This document shows positions 15,143-24,143 of a stretch of DNA of 41,083 nt, in pieces. Position 1 is the stretch's first letter. Every line of letters begins with the position of its first letter. Under the pieces are notes generated by a model. The model searched no databases, was not told the DNA's origin, and saw only the letters and a list, made by a program, of their open reading frames with translations. This stretch comes from Candidatus Blautia intestinavium (GTDB lineage Bacteria > Bacillota > Clostridia > Lachnospirales > Lachnospiraceae): NCBI GenBank assembly GCA_019113745.1, contig DXGV01000011.1:1-41083 (forward strand). The letters are read 5' to 3'. The position numbers and the translations under genes are program-made.

Positions 15143-15736
15143 CTACAACGTTTCTGATTCCGCAAGCACCCCTGAGCGGAGAAGATCTGTCAGGAGGTTT
15201 CGGGCCTCTTTGTTGATCTGCTCCTGGGGGACTTTTTCGTTATGGGCTTCATTGACAAAACCGAACATCCCGAAGCAGACGAATCCGGCGATTTTTTTCG
15301 GAGAATACTTCAGACGGAGCCTTTTTCTAATATGGAGCGTGTGCATTTCCACTGTGTCCAGGATAATACTGTACATTCTGGAAGCCAGATAAGGATTCTT
15401 CTCAGGGTCGGTGTGCTGAAAAAAATCAAACTGGTCGTAATAAACCTGCAGGATGCTGTCCAGCATGTTCACGTATCCGGCGGTAAGCCTGCCGGAAGGA
15501 TTGTTTTTTTCCTGACGCCTGTAATAATCTTCCGTTCCGATCTTCAGCATATCATTAAAGATCTCGTCAACAAGAGCATATTTATCGCTGTAATGGGAGT
15601 AAAAAGTAATACGGCTGACCTCAGCTTTCCGGCACAGCTCTGTAATGGAAATATGCTCGAAGTCTTCTTTTTCCAGCATATCTGTCAGCGCTTTTTTCAG
15701 GCTTCGCTTTGTTTTGACAATCCGTTTATCCTCCAT
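15143..15736 (-). CDS. TetR-family regulator
   Basis: 197 aa. The helix-turn-helix lies at about 5-55 (IVKTKRSLKKALTDMLEKEDFEHISITELCRKAEVSRITFYSHYSDKYAL). The C-terminal half carries helices with aromatic residues (QFDFFQHTDPEKNPYLASRMY) as in the TetR_C group often found in Clostridia. It is divergent from degV; the intervening 134 bases contain the perfect palindrome TAACACGTGTTA (15825-15836) overlapping a degV promoter, so it probably represses degV. The minus-strand start is ATG at 15736, with GGGAAAGTG as a weak ribosome site. Confidence 0.9.
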   Translation of the reverse strand: MEDKRIVKTKRSLKKALTDMLEKEDFEHISITELCRKAEVSRITFYSHYSDKYALVDEIFNDMLKIGTEDYYRRQEKNNPSGRLTAGYVNMLDSILQVYYDQFDFFQHTDPEKNPYLASRMYSIILDTVEMHTLHIRKRLRLKYSPKKIAGFVCFGMFGFVNEAHNEKVPQEQINKEARNLLTDLLRSGVLAESETL

Positions 15737-15793
15737 TTAACTGACACTTTCCCTTCTTTGTATAAATAACTTACATTTTTAGCTTTTTGTTCA

Positions 15794-15840
15794 TTGTGAT
15801 TTGGCCGCTGTTTTGCTATAATTTTAACACGTGTTATAAT
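15794..15840 (+). promoter_or_regulatory. degV promoter with overlapping palindrome
   Basis: TTGTGA (15794-15799), 17 bases, TATAAT (15817-15822); a second TATAAT sits at 15835-15840. The 12-bp perfect palindrome TAACACGTGTTA (15825-15836) covers the start-site region and the second -10, a classic repressor position. Confidence 0.6.
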
Positions 15841-15870
15841 AATGGTCAATTTATACTTTGGAGGTATATC

Positions 15871-16764
15871 ATGCCTAAAATTGCGGTTATAGCGGACAGC
15901 AACTGCGGAATCATGCCGTCGGAGGAGGAGAAATACGGACTCCATATCCTTCCCATGCCCGTGATCATCGACGGCAAAACATATTGTGAAGGAACAGATA
16001 TCTCTTTGGAGGAATTTTATCGGCGTCAAAGCCAGGGAGCTGTGATCTCTACATCCCAGCCGTCTCCGGGCGATGTTACCGCCATGTGGGACAGACTTCT
16101 GGAAACTCATGATGAGATTGTTTTTATTCCAATGTCTTCCGGACTGAGCAGTACCTGCCAGACGTCTCTTCTTCTGGCTGCTGAGGAACCCTATAAAGGA
16201 AAAGTTTTTGTGGTGGACGATCACAGGATCTCAGTTACCCAGGCAGTGGCGGCTCTGGAAGCCAGAAATCTTGCAGAGGCCGGAAAGAGCGCTGCAGAGA
16301 TCAAAGAAATTCTGGAAAAGGAGGCAATGGACGCCACGATTTATATCGCGGTGGATACTCTGGAGTATCTGAAAAAGGGCGGACGGATCACTGCCGCAGC
16401 AGCAGCTCTGGGTACTGTTCTCAGGGTAAAGCCGGTTCTTACTATTCAGGGTGAAAAGCTGGAATCTTATGCAAAAGCCCGGGGAATGAAGTCGGCTTTT
16501 CAGACTATGCTGGACGCGCTGAAGCACGACGTGTCTACCCGTCTTGCTCCTCTGCGACGGGAGGGAAAGCTGAAGATCGGTCTTGCGAACACAGCGATGG
16601 AGGCGGATAAGCTGGAAGCCTTCAAAAAAGAGCTTGCGGAAAATTTTCCGGATATGGAAATGGTTTATTTTCCGCTTACCGCCAGTATAGGGACTCATGT
16701 AGGTCCCGGAGGACTTGGGATCGGAGCTGTGCGCAGCGATCAAGTAGACCGGACGGACAAATAA
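15871..16764 (+). CDS. DegV family fatty-acid-binding protein
   Basis: 297 aa, full length for DegV/FakB. It shows the opening KIAVIADSNCGI, the lipid-site segment STSQPSPGD, FIPMSSGLSSTCQ, the central VDTLEYLKKGGRI helix and the C-terminal ASIGTHVGPGGLGIGA. FakB proteins hold a fatty acid for phosphorylation by FakA; DegV paralogs in Firmicutes bind similar lipids, but no FakA gene is visible here. GGAGGT precedes the ATG at 15871. It is probably controlled by the divergent TetR, giving a lipid-responsive unit, which is inference. Confidence 0.92.
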   Translation: MPKIAVIADSNCGIMPSEEEKYGLHILPMPVIIDGKTYCEGTDISLEEFYRRQSQGAVISTSQPSPGDVTAMWDRLLETHDEIVFIPMSSGLSSTCQTSLLLAAEEPYKGKVFVVDDHRISVTQAVAALEARNLAEAGKSAAEIKEILEKEAMDATIYIAVDTLEYLKKGGRITAAAAALGTVLRVKPVLTIQGEKLESYAKARGMKSAFQTMLDALKHDVSTRLAPLRREGKLKIGLANTAMEADKLEAFKKELAENFPDMEMVYFPLTASIGTHVGPGGLGIGAVRSDQVDRTDK

Positions 16765-16775
16765 ATACAGAAGCA

Positions 16776-16816
16776 AAAGGAGAGCGCAGCCGGATAAAAC
16801 GGCCGCGCTCCTTTTG
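16776..16816 (+). terminator. Terminator after degV
   Basis: AAAGGAGAGCGCAGCCG pairs imperfectly with CGGCCGCGCTCCTTTT across GATAAAA; a T-run TTTTGT follows. Confidence 0.75.
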
Positions 16817-16886
16817 TCCGTAGTGATTTTATCTACAGAAAGTTCCGTCTGCGAATGCGATCGGACAGACGTGCAATCAGAATGCC

Positions 16887-16918
16887 ATATTGAAACAATA
16901 TCCCCGGTCTGTTATACT
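16887..16918 (+). promoter_or_regulatory. Promoter of nucleoside hydrolase gene
   Basis: TTGAAA (16890-16895), 17 bases, TATACT (16913-16918). The -35 is embedded in the palindrome ATATTG-AAA-CAATAT (16887-16901), a possible operator. A further stem, CCGGAAA...TTTCCGG, lies in the leader at about 16937-16962. Confidence 0.6.
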
Positions 16919-17004
16919 TATGCACAGGACAAACGCCGGAAATGTGGACAAACTTTCCGGTTCAGAACAGAAGATGTGGAAAAACAGGAAACAGGGAGAC
17001 GCAC

Positions 17005-17949
17005 ATGAAGAGAAAAAAATTAATCATAGACTGTGATCCCGGAGTGGACGACGCTCTGATGCTGGCCTATGCCGCCGCGCACAGGGATGCTTTTGAAATA
17101 TTAGGCGTGACTACAGTAAGCGGCAACCAGGATATTGAAAAAGTAACCAGGAATGCCCTTGATCTTACGTCTTTCTATGGAATGGATGTTCCGGTGGCAA
17201 GAGGCATGGGGACGCCTCTTGTAAAGGAACCCCAGTATGCGCCGGAGACTCACGGAGAGAGCGGTCTTGGATCCTGTACGCTTCCCTTATCCTTCAGGGA
17301 AGCGGAAAAGGAGCCTGCGGTTGTCTTTATATACCGGACGCTTTCCGGACTTCCGGAGGGAGAAAAAGCGACGCTGGTGGCTACAGGGCCGCTGACAAAT
17401 GTTGCCGTACTTCTCAGGCTTTTTCCGGAAATAAAAAAGAAGATAGAGGAAATCCTTTTTATGGGCGGTTCTCTCTGCGGAGGAAATGTTACCCCGGCGG
17501 CGGAGTTTAATTTTTATGCTGATCCCGAGGCGGCGAGGATTGTTCTCCATGCTGGAATTCCTCTCGTTATGTGCGGGCTTGATGTGACGGAACAATGTAC
17601 TCTTACAAGAGGTCAGATTCTCAAGCTCTGTCAGTCCGGTTATCCGGTAGCAAGAGCCTGCGGCGATATGATGGGCTTCTCCCTGGAAAATACTTCGGAG
17701 AAGTACAGGGGAGAAACCAGCGTTCATGATGTGGTTCCTCTGATGTATCTGCTCTCTCCGGAAATTTTCAGCGGAACGCCTCAGATCCTGGATGTGGACT
17801 GTTCCGACGGTCCGGCCAGAGGCGCGGTGCTGGGAGGCTTCCGGTGGTGGAGAAATGAAGAGAGCGAGGCTAATGTGTTTGCTCTGACAGGGGCGGACCG
17901 GGAGAAATTTCAGGAGAGCCTGATCAGCGCCCTGTATAATGAAACATGA
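17005..17949 (+). CDS. Inosine-uridine-preferring nucleoside hydrolase
   Basis: Cleaves the N-glycosidic bond of ribonucleosides to base and ribose for salvage; 314 aa, normal for the family. The calcium-binding motif DCDPGVDDA (about 8-16) is complete, followed by ATGPLTNVA, FMGGSLCGGNVTPAAEFNFYADPEAA and the late DVTEQ and SVHDVVPLMY (Asp of the active site). The start at 17005 (MKRKKLIID) has AGGGAGA upstream. The next gene starts 18 bases after the stop, so the two are probably co-transcribed. Substrate preference cannot be read from sequence. Confidence 0.94.
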   Translation: MKRKKLIIDCDPGVDDALMLAYAAAHRDAFEILGVTTVSGNQDIEKVTRNALDLTSFYGMDVPVARGMGTPLVKEPQYAPETHGESGLGSCTLPLSFREAEKEPAVVFIYRTLSGLPEGEKATLVATGPLTNVAVLLRLFPEIKKKIEEILFMGGSLCGGNVTPAAEFNFYADPEAARIVLHAGIPLVMCGLDVTEQCTLTRGQILKLCQSGYPVARACGDMMGFSLENTSEKYRGETSVHDVVPLMYLLSPEIFSGTPQILDVDCSDGPARGAVLGGFRWWRNEESEANVFALTGADREKFQESLISALYNET

Positions 17950-17967
17950 TGAAGAAAGAAGCTGTTT

Positions 17968-18924
17968 ATGGATTACATAGTATTTGACCTGGAATGGAAT
18001 CAGAGTCCCGAGGGGAAAAAGGGTTCAGATAAAAAACTTCCCTTTGAGATCATTGAAATCGGTGCGGTAAAAATGAATAGCGAGAGAGAAGTAACAGGGA
18101 ATTTTCACCAGATCATCCGGCCCGAGGTATATAACTGGATCCATGACAATATCCATGAGGTCATCCACATGGACTATAAGGATCTTCTGGATGGCGTGCC
18201 CTTTTCCCAGGCAGCCGGAGAATTTCTGGAATGGTGCGGAACAGATTATATTTTCTGTACCTGGGGAAATCAGGATCTGACAGAATTCCAGAGAAATCTG
18301 AAATATTATGATATGCTCCGCCTTCTGCCCGGACCGGTGCGTTATTATGATGTGCAGAAGCTTTTCAGTTGGTTCCATGAGCAGAGAAAGCTTCGCCGCA
18401 GCCTGGAATACGCGGTGGAGACCTTTGGAATTCCCAAGGATAAATGCTTCCACAGAGCCGGAGAGGATGCAGAATACACGGCGCAGATATTCCGTAAACT
18501 GGATAAAGAGGAGATCCTGCCTTACTTTTCTGTAGACGTATACCAGAATCCTCAAAAAAGAAAAGATGAAATCCATATTTCCTATCCGGCTTACGATAAA
18601 TATATTTCCAGGGAATTTGAAGATAAAGAGAAAATTATGAAAGACCGCGAGGTTGCCAGTACCCGTTGTCCCCGGTGCCATCTTCCCGCAAAGCGGAAGA
18701 TCCGGTGGTTCGTCAACAATTCAAAATCATACGAGAGCGTTTCCCTGTGCCAGGAGCACGGGTTTGTAAAGGGAAAGATACGCGTCAGAAAAACAGACGG
18801 TGGCCGCTATTACGCGGTGAAGACCCTGAAAAACGTAGGGGAAGAAAAAGCGGAGGAAATCCGCAGAAAAAGGGATTCCCTCCGCAAAAAAAGAAAAATG
18901 AAAATTTCAGAAGAGAAGATCTGA
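17968..18924 (+). CDS. DEDDh 3'-5' exonuclease with zinc-ribbon-like tail
   Basis: 318 aa. The exonuclease fold covers about 1-190 with motif I DLEWN (Asp7, Glu9), a middle aspartate in TWGNQD and motif III HRAGEDAEYT; this is the RNase T/DnaQ group, closest in style to KapD-like proteins. A C-terminal extension has CPRC...LCQEHG, a possible metal ribbon, and a strongly basic end that suits RNA or DNA binding. The 3' end overlaps the convergent carboxypeptidase gene by 18 bases, so no terminator separates them. The biological substrate is unknown. Confidence 0.85.
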   Translation: MDYIVFDLEWNQSPEGKKGSDKKLPFEIIEIGAVKMNSEREVTGNFHQIIRPEVYNWIHDNIHEVIHMDYKDLLDGVPFSQAAGEFLEWCGTDYIFCTWGNQDLTEFQRNLKYYDMLRLLPGPVRYYDVQKLFSWFHEQRKLRRSLEYAVETFGIPKDKCFHRAGEDAEYTAQIFRKLDKEEILPYFSVDVYQNPQKRKDEIHISYPAYDKYISREFEDKEKIMKDREVASTRCPRCHLPAKRKIRWFVNNSKSYESVSLCQEHGFVKGKIRVRKTDGGRYYAVKTLKNVGEEKAEEIRRKRDSLRKKRKMKISEEKI

Positions 18925-20160
18925 AAACAATGTTTTCTGATAATGTCTGGCAGTTCCTACCTGGTGGCCGTTGAAAACGTAAGTGGTCTCCAGAAGCGGG
19001 AGCCCTGCCGGATTTTTTTTGATCTTCCTGCTGGAAGAAAGCCGGTCCACATTGATGCCGTTTGGAAGAGTGACGGAAGGCATTTTCAGAGAATAAAAGA
19101 GAACCGAATTCCGGTAATCCTTCCGGATATACTTTTCCGCGGGCAGATAGGAGGCAGAAATATCTTCAGCGCCTGAACGGACTGCCTGCCGGGTAAAGTT
19201 ATTAAAGCCGTAGTCCAGAAGCGCGGCGGTATCTGAGTAGGCTCCGTTTACAGACTGCATTACCACGGCAACCAGATACAGGTTTCCCCTGCGGGCGTAA
19301 GTCACAAGCGTATTTCCGGCAGCCTCCGTGTAGCCTGTTTTTCCCCCAAGGACGCCGTCGTATGCGTACTGCTGTCCTTCCATCATTTTGTGATGATTCA
19401 GAAGATACCGGGTTTCCCCGAACTTGTTGGTAGGCGGGATCTCATAATATCCTCTGGTAACGTAACGGCGGAAGGTGGGATTATAAAAAGCTGCCCGGGC
19501 AATCTTCGCCATGTCGGCGGCAGTGGTATAATGCATCTCGTCCGGAAGCCCGTGAGGATTATTAAAATGAGTATTGGTACATCCAAGCTGTCTTGCCTTC
19601 TGGTTCATCAGTTCCACAAACTTTTTTACAGAGCCGGAGGTGTTTTCGGCGAGGGCCAGTGTCATCTCATTGGCCGACTGGAGCATAACGGCCATCAATG
19701 CCTGTTCCATGGTGAATTCTTCCCCTGTATCCGCATAGATACTGGAACTGTCGCTGACGCTGATACCGTAAGCGGCGCTTTCAGACATGACGATTTTTCC
19801 GTTCATATCCAGATGCTCACAGGCCAGAAGAGCTGTCATGATCTTTGTAATACTGGCGGGATACTGGGCTTTGTCCGCGTTTTTTGAGTACAGGACTGCG
19901 CCTGTAGTCATATCCATCAAAATAGCGGATTCACCTTCAATCTTCGGACCGGCAGGCCATTCCTTAATGCTGTCGGTGTCCGGCGCCTGATTATAATACT
20001 GCGTATGAGGATTCGGCGTAGGAGTGGCGGTTACGACAGGCGCGCCCTGATAGGAGCCCTCCTCGGCGGCCTGCGCGGAGGAAGGAAGGGCAAAGACCAT
20101 AACCGCTGCCATAAATCCACAGAGTGTCTTTTTTATAAAATGATTTCTGTATTTTTTCAT
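18907..20160 (-). CDS. D-alanyl-D-alanine carboxypeptidase (PBP5/DacF type)
   Basis: Trims the terminal D-Ala from peptidoglycan stem peptides outside the membrane; 417 aa. A signal peptide ends near AQA-AEEG (about 31), then comes a Thr/Pro-rich linker. The active-site motifs are SITK (Ser103, Lys106), SAN (162-164) and KTG (274-276). The C-terminal part (about 330-417) resembles the PBP5 C domain but is short and lacks an obvious amphipathic anchor. I take ATG at 20160 because AGGAAAGG sits 7-8 bases upstream; ATG at 20166 is also in frame. Both housekeeping (DacA) and sporulation (DacF) roles are possible. Confidence 0.92.
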   Translation of the reverse strand: MKKYRNHFIKKTLCGFMAAVMVFALPSSAQAAEEGSYQGAPVVTATPTPNPHTQYYNQAPDTDSIKEWPAGPKIEGESAILMDMTTGAVLYSKNADKAQYPASITKIMTALLACEHLDMNGKIVMSESAAYGISVSDSSSIYADTGEEFTMEQALMAVMLQSANEMTLALAENTSGSVKKFVELMNQKARQLGCTNTHFNNPHGLPDEMHYTTAADMAKIARAAFYNPTFRRYVTRGYYEIPPTNKFGETRYLLNHHKMMEGQQYAYDGVLGGKTGYTEAAGNTLVTYARRGNLYLVAVVMQSVNGAYSDTAALLDYGFNNFTRQAVRSGAEDISASYLPAEKYIRKDYRNSVLFYSLKMPSVTLPNGINVDRLSSSRKIKKNPAGLPLLETTYVFNGHQVGTARHYQKTLFSDLLF

Positions 20161-20252
20161 AAGCATAGCCTTTCCTGCTTTTTATCAGTTTATTATATCA
20201 TACTATATTTCTGTTACAAGGCTGTATTTTCCACGAAATGCGGGAAAAACCC

Positions 20253-20282
20253 TTGACATATGGTTTTTTGACACCGTATAAT
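20253..20282 (+). promoter_or_regulatory. Promoter of the ileS T-box operon
   Basis: Perfect TTGACA (20253-20258) and perfect TATAAT (20277-20282) with an 18-base spacer. Transcription should start near 20290, directly ahead of the T-box. Confidence 0.85.
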
Positions 20283-20289
20283 GAAAAAG

Positions 20290-20613
20290 CACATGTAATA
20301 TGTAAAGACTGTGATGGAGACAGTATGTCGGAAGAGGTTCCGCAGAGTCCCGACCGTGTAGGATATGGAACTTTATGGAACACAGGCAGAAGTACGAACG
20401 CTTCAGAGAGCCGGGGACAGGTGGAAGCCCGGCGCAAGTAGTCCCGGCAGAAGATCACTCCGGAGTCTCTTTCCTGAACCTTAAGAAGTAGGGGAAGACG
20501 GTTCTCCCGCCGTTAGAGGGGACATGTATCGGCGTATTATGCCCGTACAGTGTAACAGGTGGTGCGAATGTATATACAGCCTTCGTCCTTTTACAGGACG
20601 GGGGCTTTTATTT
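20290..20613 (+). promoter_or_regulatory. T-box riboswitch, isoleucine specific
   Basis: Leader RNA that senses uncharged tRNA-Ile. Stem I runs from about 20303 to 20480 and includes the AG-bulge segment AGAGAGCCGG and the 3' strand CAGAAG-ATC-ACTCCGGAGTC, whose ATC (about 20453-20455) is an isoleucine specifier codon. The T-box core GGTGGTGCGAA (about 20558-20568) follows, then the terminator stem GCC-TT-CGTCCT...AGGACG-GG-GGC (20579-20605) with TTTTATTT. Uncharged tRNA-Ile would stabilise the antiterminator and allow ileS expression. The codon and the downstream gene agree. Confidence 0.9.
20579..20613 (+). terminator. T-box terminator stem
   Basis: Stem GCC-TT-CGTCCT (20579-20589) with AGGACG-GG-GGC (20595-20605) and a TTTTATTT run. 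It is mutually exclusive with pairing of the T-box core upstream. Confidence 0.85.
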
Positions 20614-20619
20614 ATACCA

Positions 20620-20681
20620 GGGTCAAAAGACCGGATATTCACTTGTGCTTGCACAAAGGTGAATATCCGGTCTTGGGACCC
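20620..20681. repeat. Long near-perfect inverted repeat in ileS leader
   Basis: GGGTC/GACCC outer arms, a 15-bp perfect stem (AGACCGGATATTCAC at 20628-20642, complement at 20659-20673) and an inner TTGTGC-TT-GCACAA. The 14-base core also occurs at 6915-6928. It lies between the T-box terminator and ileS and has no T-run, so it is not a simple terminator. Confidence 0.75.
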
Positions 20682-20741
20682 GCCAAAATATGAGGAAGAA
20701 GCGGGGCAGGGGTCCTGCGAATTCCGAATATTTTGCAGAAT

Positions 20742-20937
20742 TGCGAGAGCACGGAGTGCGGAGCAATTTGGATGGTATATTATTTTTAAAAGCCCCGGAC
20801 AGCGGATGTACATCTGCGTAAGCTCGCTTACGCAGATGCACAGACATTGGACGGGCTGACCCGTATGAGCCAGTAGGACGCCAGGCCGGATTGCGAATAC
20901 GGGAAGGAGCGCGAGAGTGCGGAGCACGGAGCGATCC
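20742..20937. repeat. Repeat-rich 360-base gap before ileS
   Basis: Two related GA-rich copies, GCGAGAGCACGGAGTGCGGA (about 20742-20761) and GCGAGAGTGCGGAGCACGGA (about 20911-20930), frame a perfect 13-bp hairpin CATCTGCGTAAGC-TC-GCTTACGCAGATG (20811-20838) and a CCCGTAT/ATACGGG pair (20860-20866, 20897-20903). No gene is visible. Similar palindromic debris is common between genes in Lachnospiraceae. Confidence 0.6.
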
Positions 20938-20975
20938 ACAGCTTTCATGACAATGAGAAAAAGGAGGAGTTTACT

Positions 20976-23900
20976 TTGTATCAGAAGGTAGATACGAATC
21001 TGAATTTTGTTGACCGTGAAAAAAAGGTCGAACAGTTCTGGAAAGAAAACCATATTTTTGAGAAAAGTATGGAGAACCGCAAAGAAGGCGAAACCTACAC
21101 TTTCTACGACGGACCGCCCACGGCCAACGGCAAACCCCATATCGGCCATGTGCTGACCCGTGTTATCAAGGATATGATCCCCAGATACCGTACCATGAAG
21201 GGATATATGGTTCCCCGTAAGGCGGGCTGGGATACCCACGGACTGCCGGTGGAACTGGAAGTGGAGAAGAAGCTTGGCCTGGACGGTAAGGAGCAGATCG
21301 AGGCTTACGGAATGGAGCCCTTCATCAAAGAATGTAAGGAAAGCGTCTGGAAATATAAGGGCATGTGGGAGGACTTTTCTTCCACAGTAGGTTTCTGGGC
21401 GGATATGGAACATCCTTATGTTACCTATGACGACAACTATATTGAGTCCGAGTGGTGGGCTTTAAAGGAGATCTGGAACAAAGGCCTTCTTTATAAAGGA
21501 TTTAAGATCGTTCCCTACTGTCCCCGCTGCGGAACCCCGCTTTCCGCGCAGGAGGTTTCTCAGGGATACAAGACGGTAAAAGAGCGTTCCGCCATCGTCC
21601 GCTTCAAGGTGAAGGACGAGGACGCCTATTTCCTGGCATGGACCACAACGCCCTGGACCCTTCCCTCCAACGTAGGTCTCTGCGTCAATCCGGACGAGAC
21701 ATACTGCAAGGTAAAGGCTGCGGACGGATACACCTACTATATGGCGGAAGCCCTTCTTGACAAGGTGCTGGGCAAGCTGGCAAAGGAAGAAGGAGAAAAG
21801 GCGTACGAAGTTCTGGAAACCTATAAGGGTACAGATCTGGAATATAAGGAATACGAGCCTCTGTTCAAATGCGCGGGAGAGGCTGCGGCGAAGCAGAAAA
21901 AGAAAGGTTTCTTCGTACTCTGCGACGGCTATGTTACCATGAGCGACGGTACCGGAATCGTACACATCGCCCCGGCGTTCGGTGAGGACGATAACCGCGT
22001 GGGACAGAAATACGGCCTGCCTTTCGTACAGTTCGTGGACGGACAGGGCAATATGACCGCCGAGACAGACTACGCCGGCGTGTTTGTAAAGAAAGCGGAT
22101 CCCATGATCCTTAAAGACCTGGATAAAGAGGGCAAGCTTTTTGAAGCGCCGAAATTCGAGCATGATTATCCCCACTGCTGGAGATGCGATACTCCTCTTA
22201 TCTACTACGCGAGAGAATCCTGGTTCATCAAGATGACCGCGGTGAAAGAGGACCTGATCCGCAACAACAACACTATCAACTGGATCCCGGAGAGCATCGG
22301 CAAGGGCCGCTTCGGCGACTGGCTGGAGAACGTTCAGGACTGGGGTATCTCCCGTAACCGTTACTGGGGAACTCCCTTAAATATCTGGCAGTGCGAGTGC
22401 GGACACATGCACTCCATCGGAAGCCGTCAGGAGCTCTATGAGATGAGCGGCGACGAGAAAGCGAAGACAGTGGAGCTTCACCGTCCCTATATCGACGAGA
22501 TCACCATTAAGTGTCCGGAATGCGGCAAAACCATGCACCGTGTGCCGGAAGTGATCGACTGCTGGTTTGACTCCGGCGCGATGCCTTTCGCGCAGCATCA
22601 TTATCCTTTTGAGAACAAAGATCTCTTCGAGCAGCAGTTCCCGGCGGATTTCATCTCCGAGGCGGTGGACCAGACAAGAGGATGGTTCTACTCCCTGCTG
22701 GCGGAATCCACCCTGCTCTTTAACAAGGCTCCCTATAAGAACGTTATCGTTCTGGGTCATGTGCAGGATGAGAACGGCCAGAAAATGAGTAAATCCAAAG
22801 GAAACGCGGTAGATCCCTTCGAGGCGCTGGAGAAATACGGCGCGGACGCTATCCGCTGGTATTTCTACGTGAACAGCGCGCCCTGGCTGCCGAACCGCTT
22901 CCACGGCAAGGCCGTTGTGGAAGGACAGCGCAAGTTCATGAGCACACTGTGGAACACCTATGCATTCTTCGTACTTTACGCGAATATTGACAATTTCGAC
23001 GCGACAAAATATACTTTAGATTACAGCAGTCTTCCGGTCATGGACAAATGGCTCTTAAGCAAGCTGAACTCCGTGGTGAAGGCTGTGGACGACCATCTGG
23101 CGAACTACCGGATCCCGGAGAGCGCGAGAGCCCTTCAGGAATTCGTGGATGAGATGAGTAACTGGTATGTAAGAAGAAGCCGCGAGCGCTTCTGGGCAAA
23201 GGGAATGGAGCAGGATAAGATCAACGCCTACATGACTCTTTATACCGCCCTTGTGACGATCTCCAAGGCGGCCGCGCCCATGATCCCGTTTATGACGGAG
23301 GATATTTACCAGAACCTTGTACGGAGCATCGACAAAACCGCTCCGGAGAGCATCCATCTGTGCGATTATCCGGAAGTGAAAGAAGAATGGATCGACAGAG
23401 AACTGGAAGACGATATGGAAGAAGTTCTGAAGATCGTGGTTCTGGGCCGCGCGGCAAGAAATACAGCCAACATCAAGAACCGCCAGCCTATCGGCACCAT
23501 GTTCGTCAAGACTGACAAAGAGGTGGGACAGTTCTATGTGGATATCATTGCAGATGAGCTGAATGTAAAAGAAGTAAAATTTGCCAAAGATGTGGAATCC
23601 TTTATTTCCTACAGCTTCAAACCTCAGCTGCGCACCGTGGGACCGAAATACGGAAAACTCCTGAACGGTATCCGCACGGCGCTTTCGGAGATCAACGGAA
23701 TCCAGGCCATGAAGGAACTGAGAGACACAGGACTCCTTACCCTGGATATCGACGGAAACAAAGTGGAGCTTACGGAAGAGGATCTTCTCATCGAGACAGC
23801 CCAGACGGAGGGCTACGTGACAGAGAGCGATGGAGAGACATCAGTTGTTCTTGACACGAACCTGACGCCGGAGCTGATCGAGGAGGGCTTTGTCCGCGAG

Positions 23901-24131
23901 ATCATCAGCAAGATCCAGACTATGAGAAAAGAAGCCGGATTCGAGGTAATGGACAAGATCCGCGTTTCCGCAAAAGATAATGAGCATATTATGAACATTA
24001 TGAAAGACCATAAAGAAGAGATCATGTCTGAGGTACTGGCAGATGAAATGAATCTGGGCGAAACAGACGGCTACGTGAAAGAATGGAATATCAACAAAGA
24101 GAATGTAGTCTTTGGCGTGACCAGACTGTAG
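20976..24131 (+). CDS. ileS: Isoleucyl-tRNA synthetase
   Basis: Charges tRNA-Ile with isoleucine in the cytosol; 1051 aa. The class I motifs are PPTANGKPHIGH (HIGH, about 48-59) and KMSKSKGN (about 603-610). The editing domain sits between them, with TTPWTLPSNVGL and GTGIVHIAPAFGEDD. The length and a C-terminal end without the bacterial zinc finger place it with the longer eukaryote-like (mupirocin-resistant, IleS2-type) form common in Clostridia. The start is TTG at 20976, supported by AAGGAGG 8 bases upstream. Expression is under the isoleucine T-box. glgP starts 12 bases after the stop. Confidence 0.97.
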   Translation: MYQKVDTNLNFVDREKKVEQFWKENHIFEKSMENRKEGETYTFYDGPPTANGKPHIGHVLTRVIKDMIPRYRTMKGYMVPRKAGWDTHGLPVELEVEKKLGLDGKEQIEAYGMEPFIKECKESVWKYKGMWEDFSSTVGFWADMEHPYVTYDDNYIESEWWALKEIWNKGLLYKGFKIVPYCPRCGTPLSAQEVSQGYKTVKERSAIVRFKVKDEDAYFLAWTTTPWTLPSNVGLCVNPDETYCKVKAADGYTYYMAEALLDKVLGKLAKEEGEKAYEVLETYKGTDLEYKEYEPLFKCAGEAAAKQKKKGFFVLCDGYVTMSDGTGIVHIAPAFGEDDNRVGQKYGLPFVQFVDGQGNMTAETDYAGVFVKKADPMILKDLDKEGKLFEAPKFEHDYPHCWRCDTPLIYYARESWFIKMTAVKEDLIRNNNTINWIPESIGKGRFGDWLENVQDWGISRNRYWGTPLNIWQCECGHMHSIGSRQELYEMSGDEKAKTVELHRPYIDEITIKCPECGKTMHRVPEVIDCWFDSGAMPFAQHHYPFENKDLFEQQFPADFISEAVDQTRGWFYSLLAESTLLFNKAPYKNVIVLGHVQDENGQKMSKSKGNAVDPFEALEKYGADAIRWYFYVNSAPWLPNRFHGKAVVEGQRKFMSTLWNTYAFFVLYANIDNFDATKYTLDYSSLPVMDKWLLSKLNSVVKAVDDHLANYRIPESARALQEFVDEMSNWYVRRSRERFWAKGMEQDKINAYMTLYTALVTISKAAAPMIPFMTEDIYQNLVRSIDKTAPESIHLCDYPEVKEEWIDRELEDDMEEVLKIVVLGRAARNTANIKNRQPIGTMFVKTDKEVGQFYVDIIADELNVKEVKFAKDVESFISYSFKPQLRTVGPKYGKLLNGIRTALSEINGIQAMKELRDTGLLTLDIDGNKVELTEEDLLIETAQTEGYVTESDGETSVVLDTNLTPELIEEGFVREIISKIQTMRKEAGFEVMDKIRVSAKDNEHIMNIMKDHKEEIMSEVLADEMNLGETDGYVKEWNINKENVVFGVTRL

Positions 24132-24143
24132 GAGGAGAAAAAT

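Noticed and set aside
20620-20838. CRISPR-like repeats in the ileS leader
   Set aside because: The repeats are few, different in length, unequally spaced and palindromic; no array and no cas gene.
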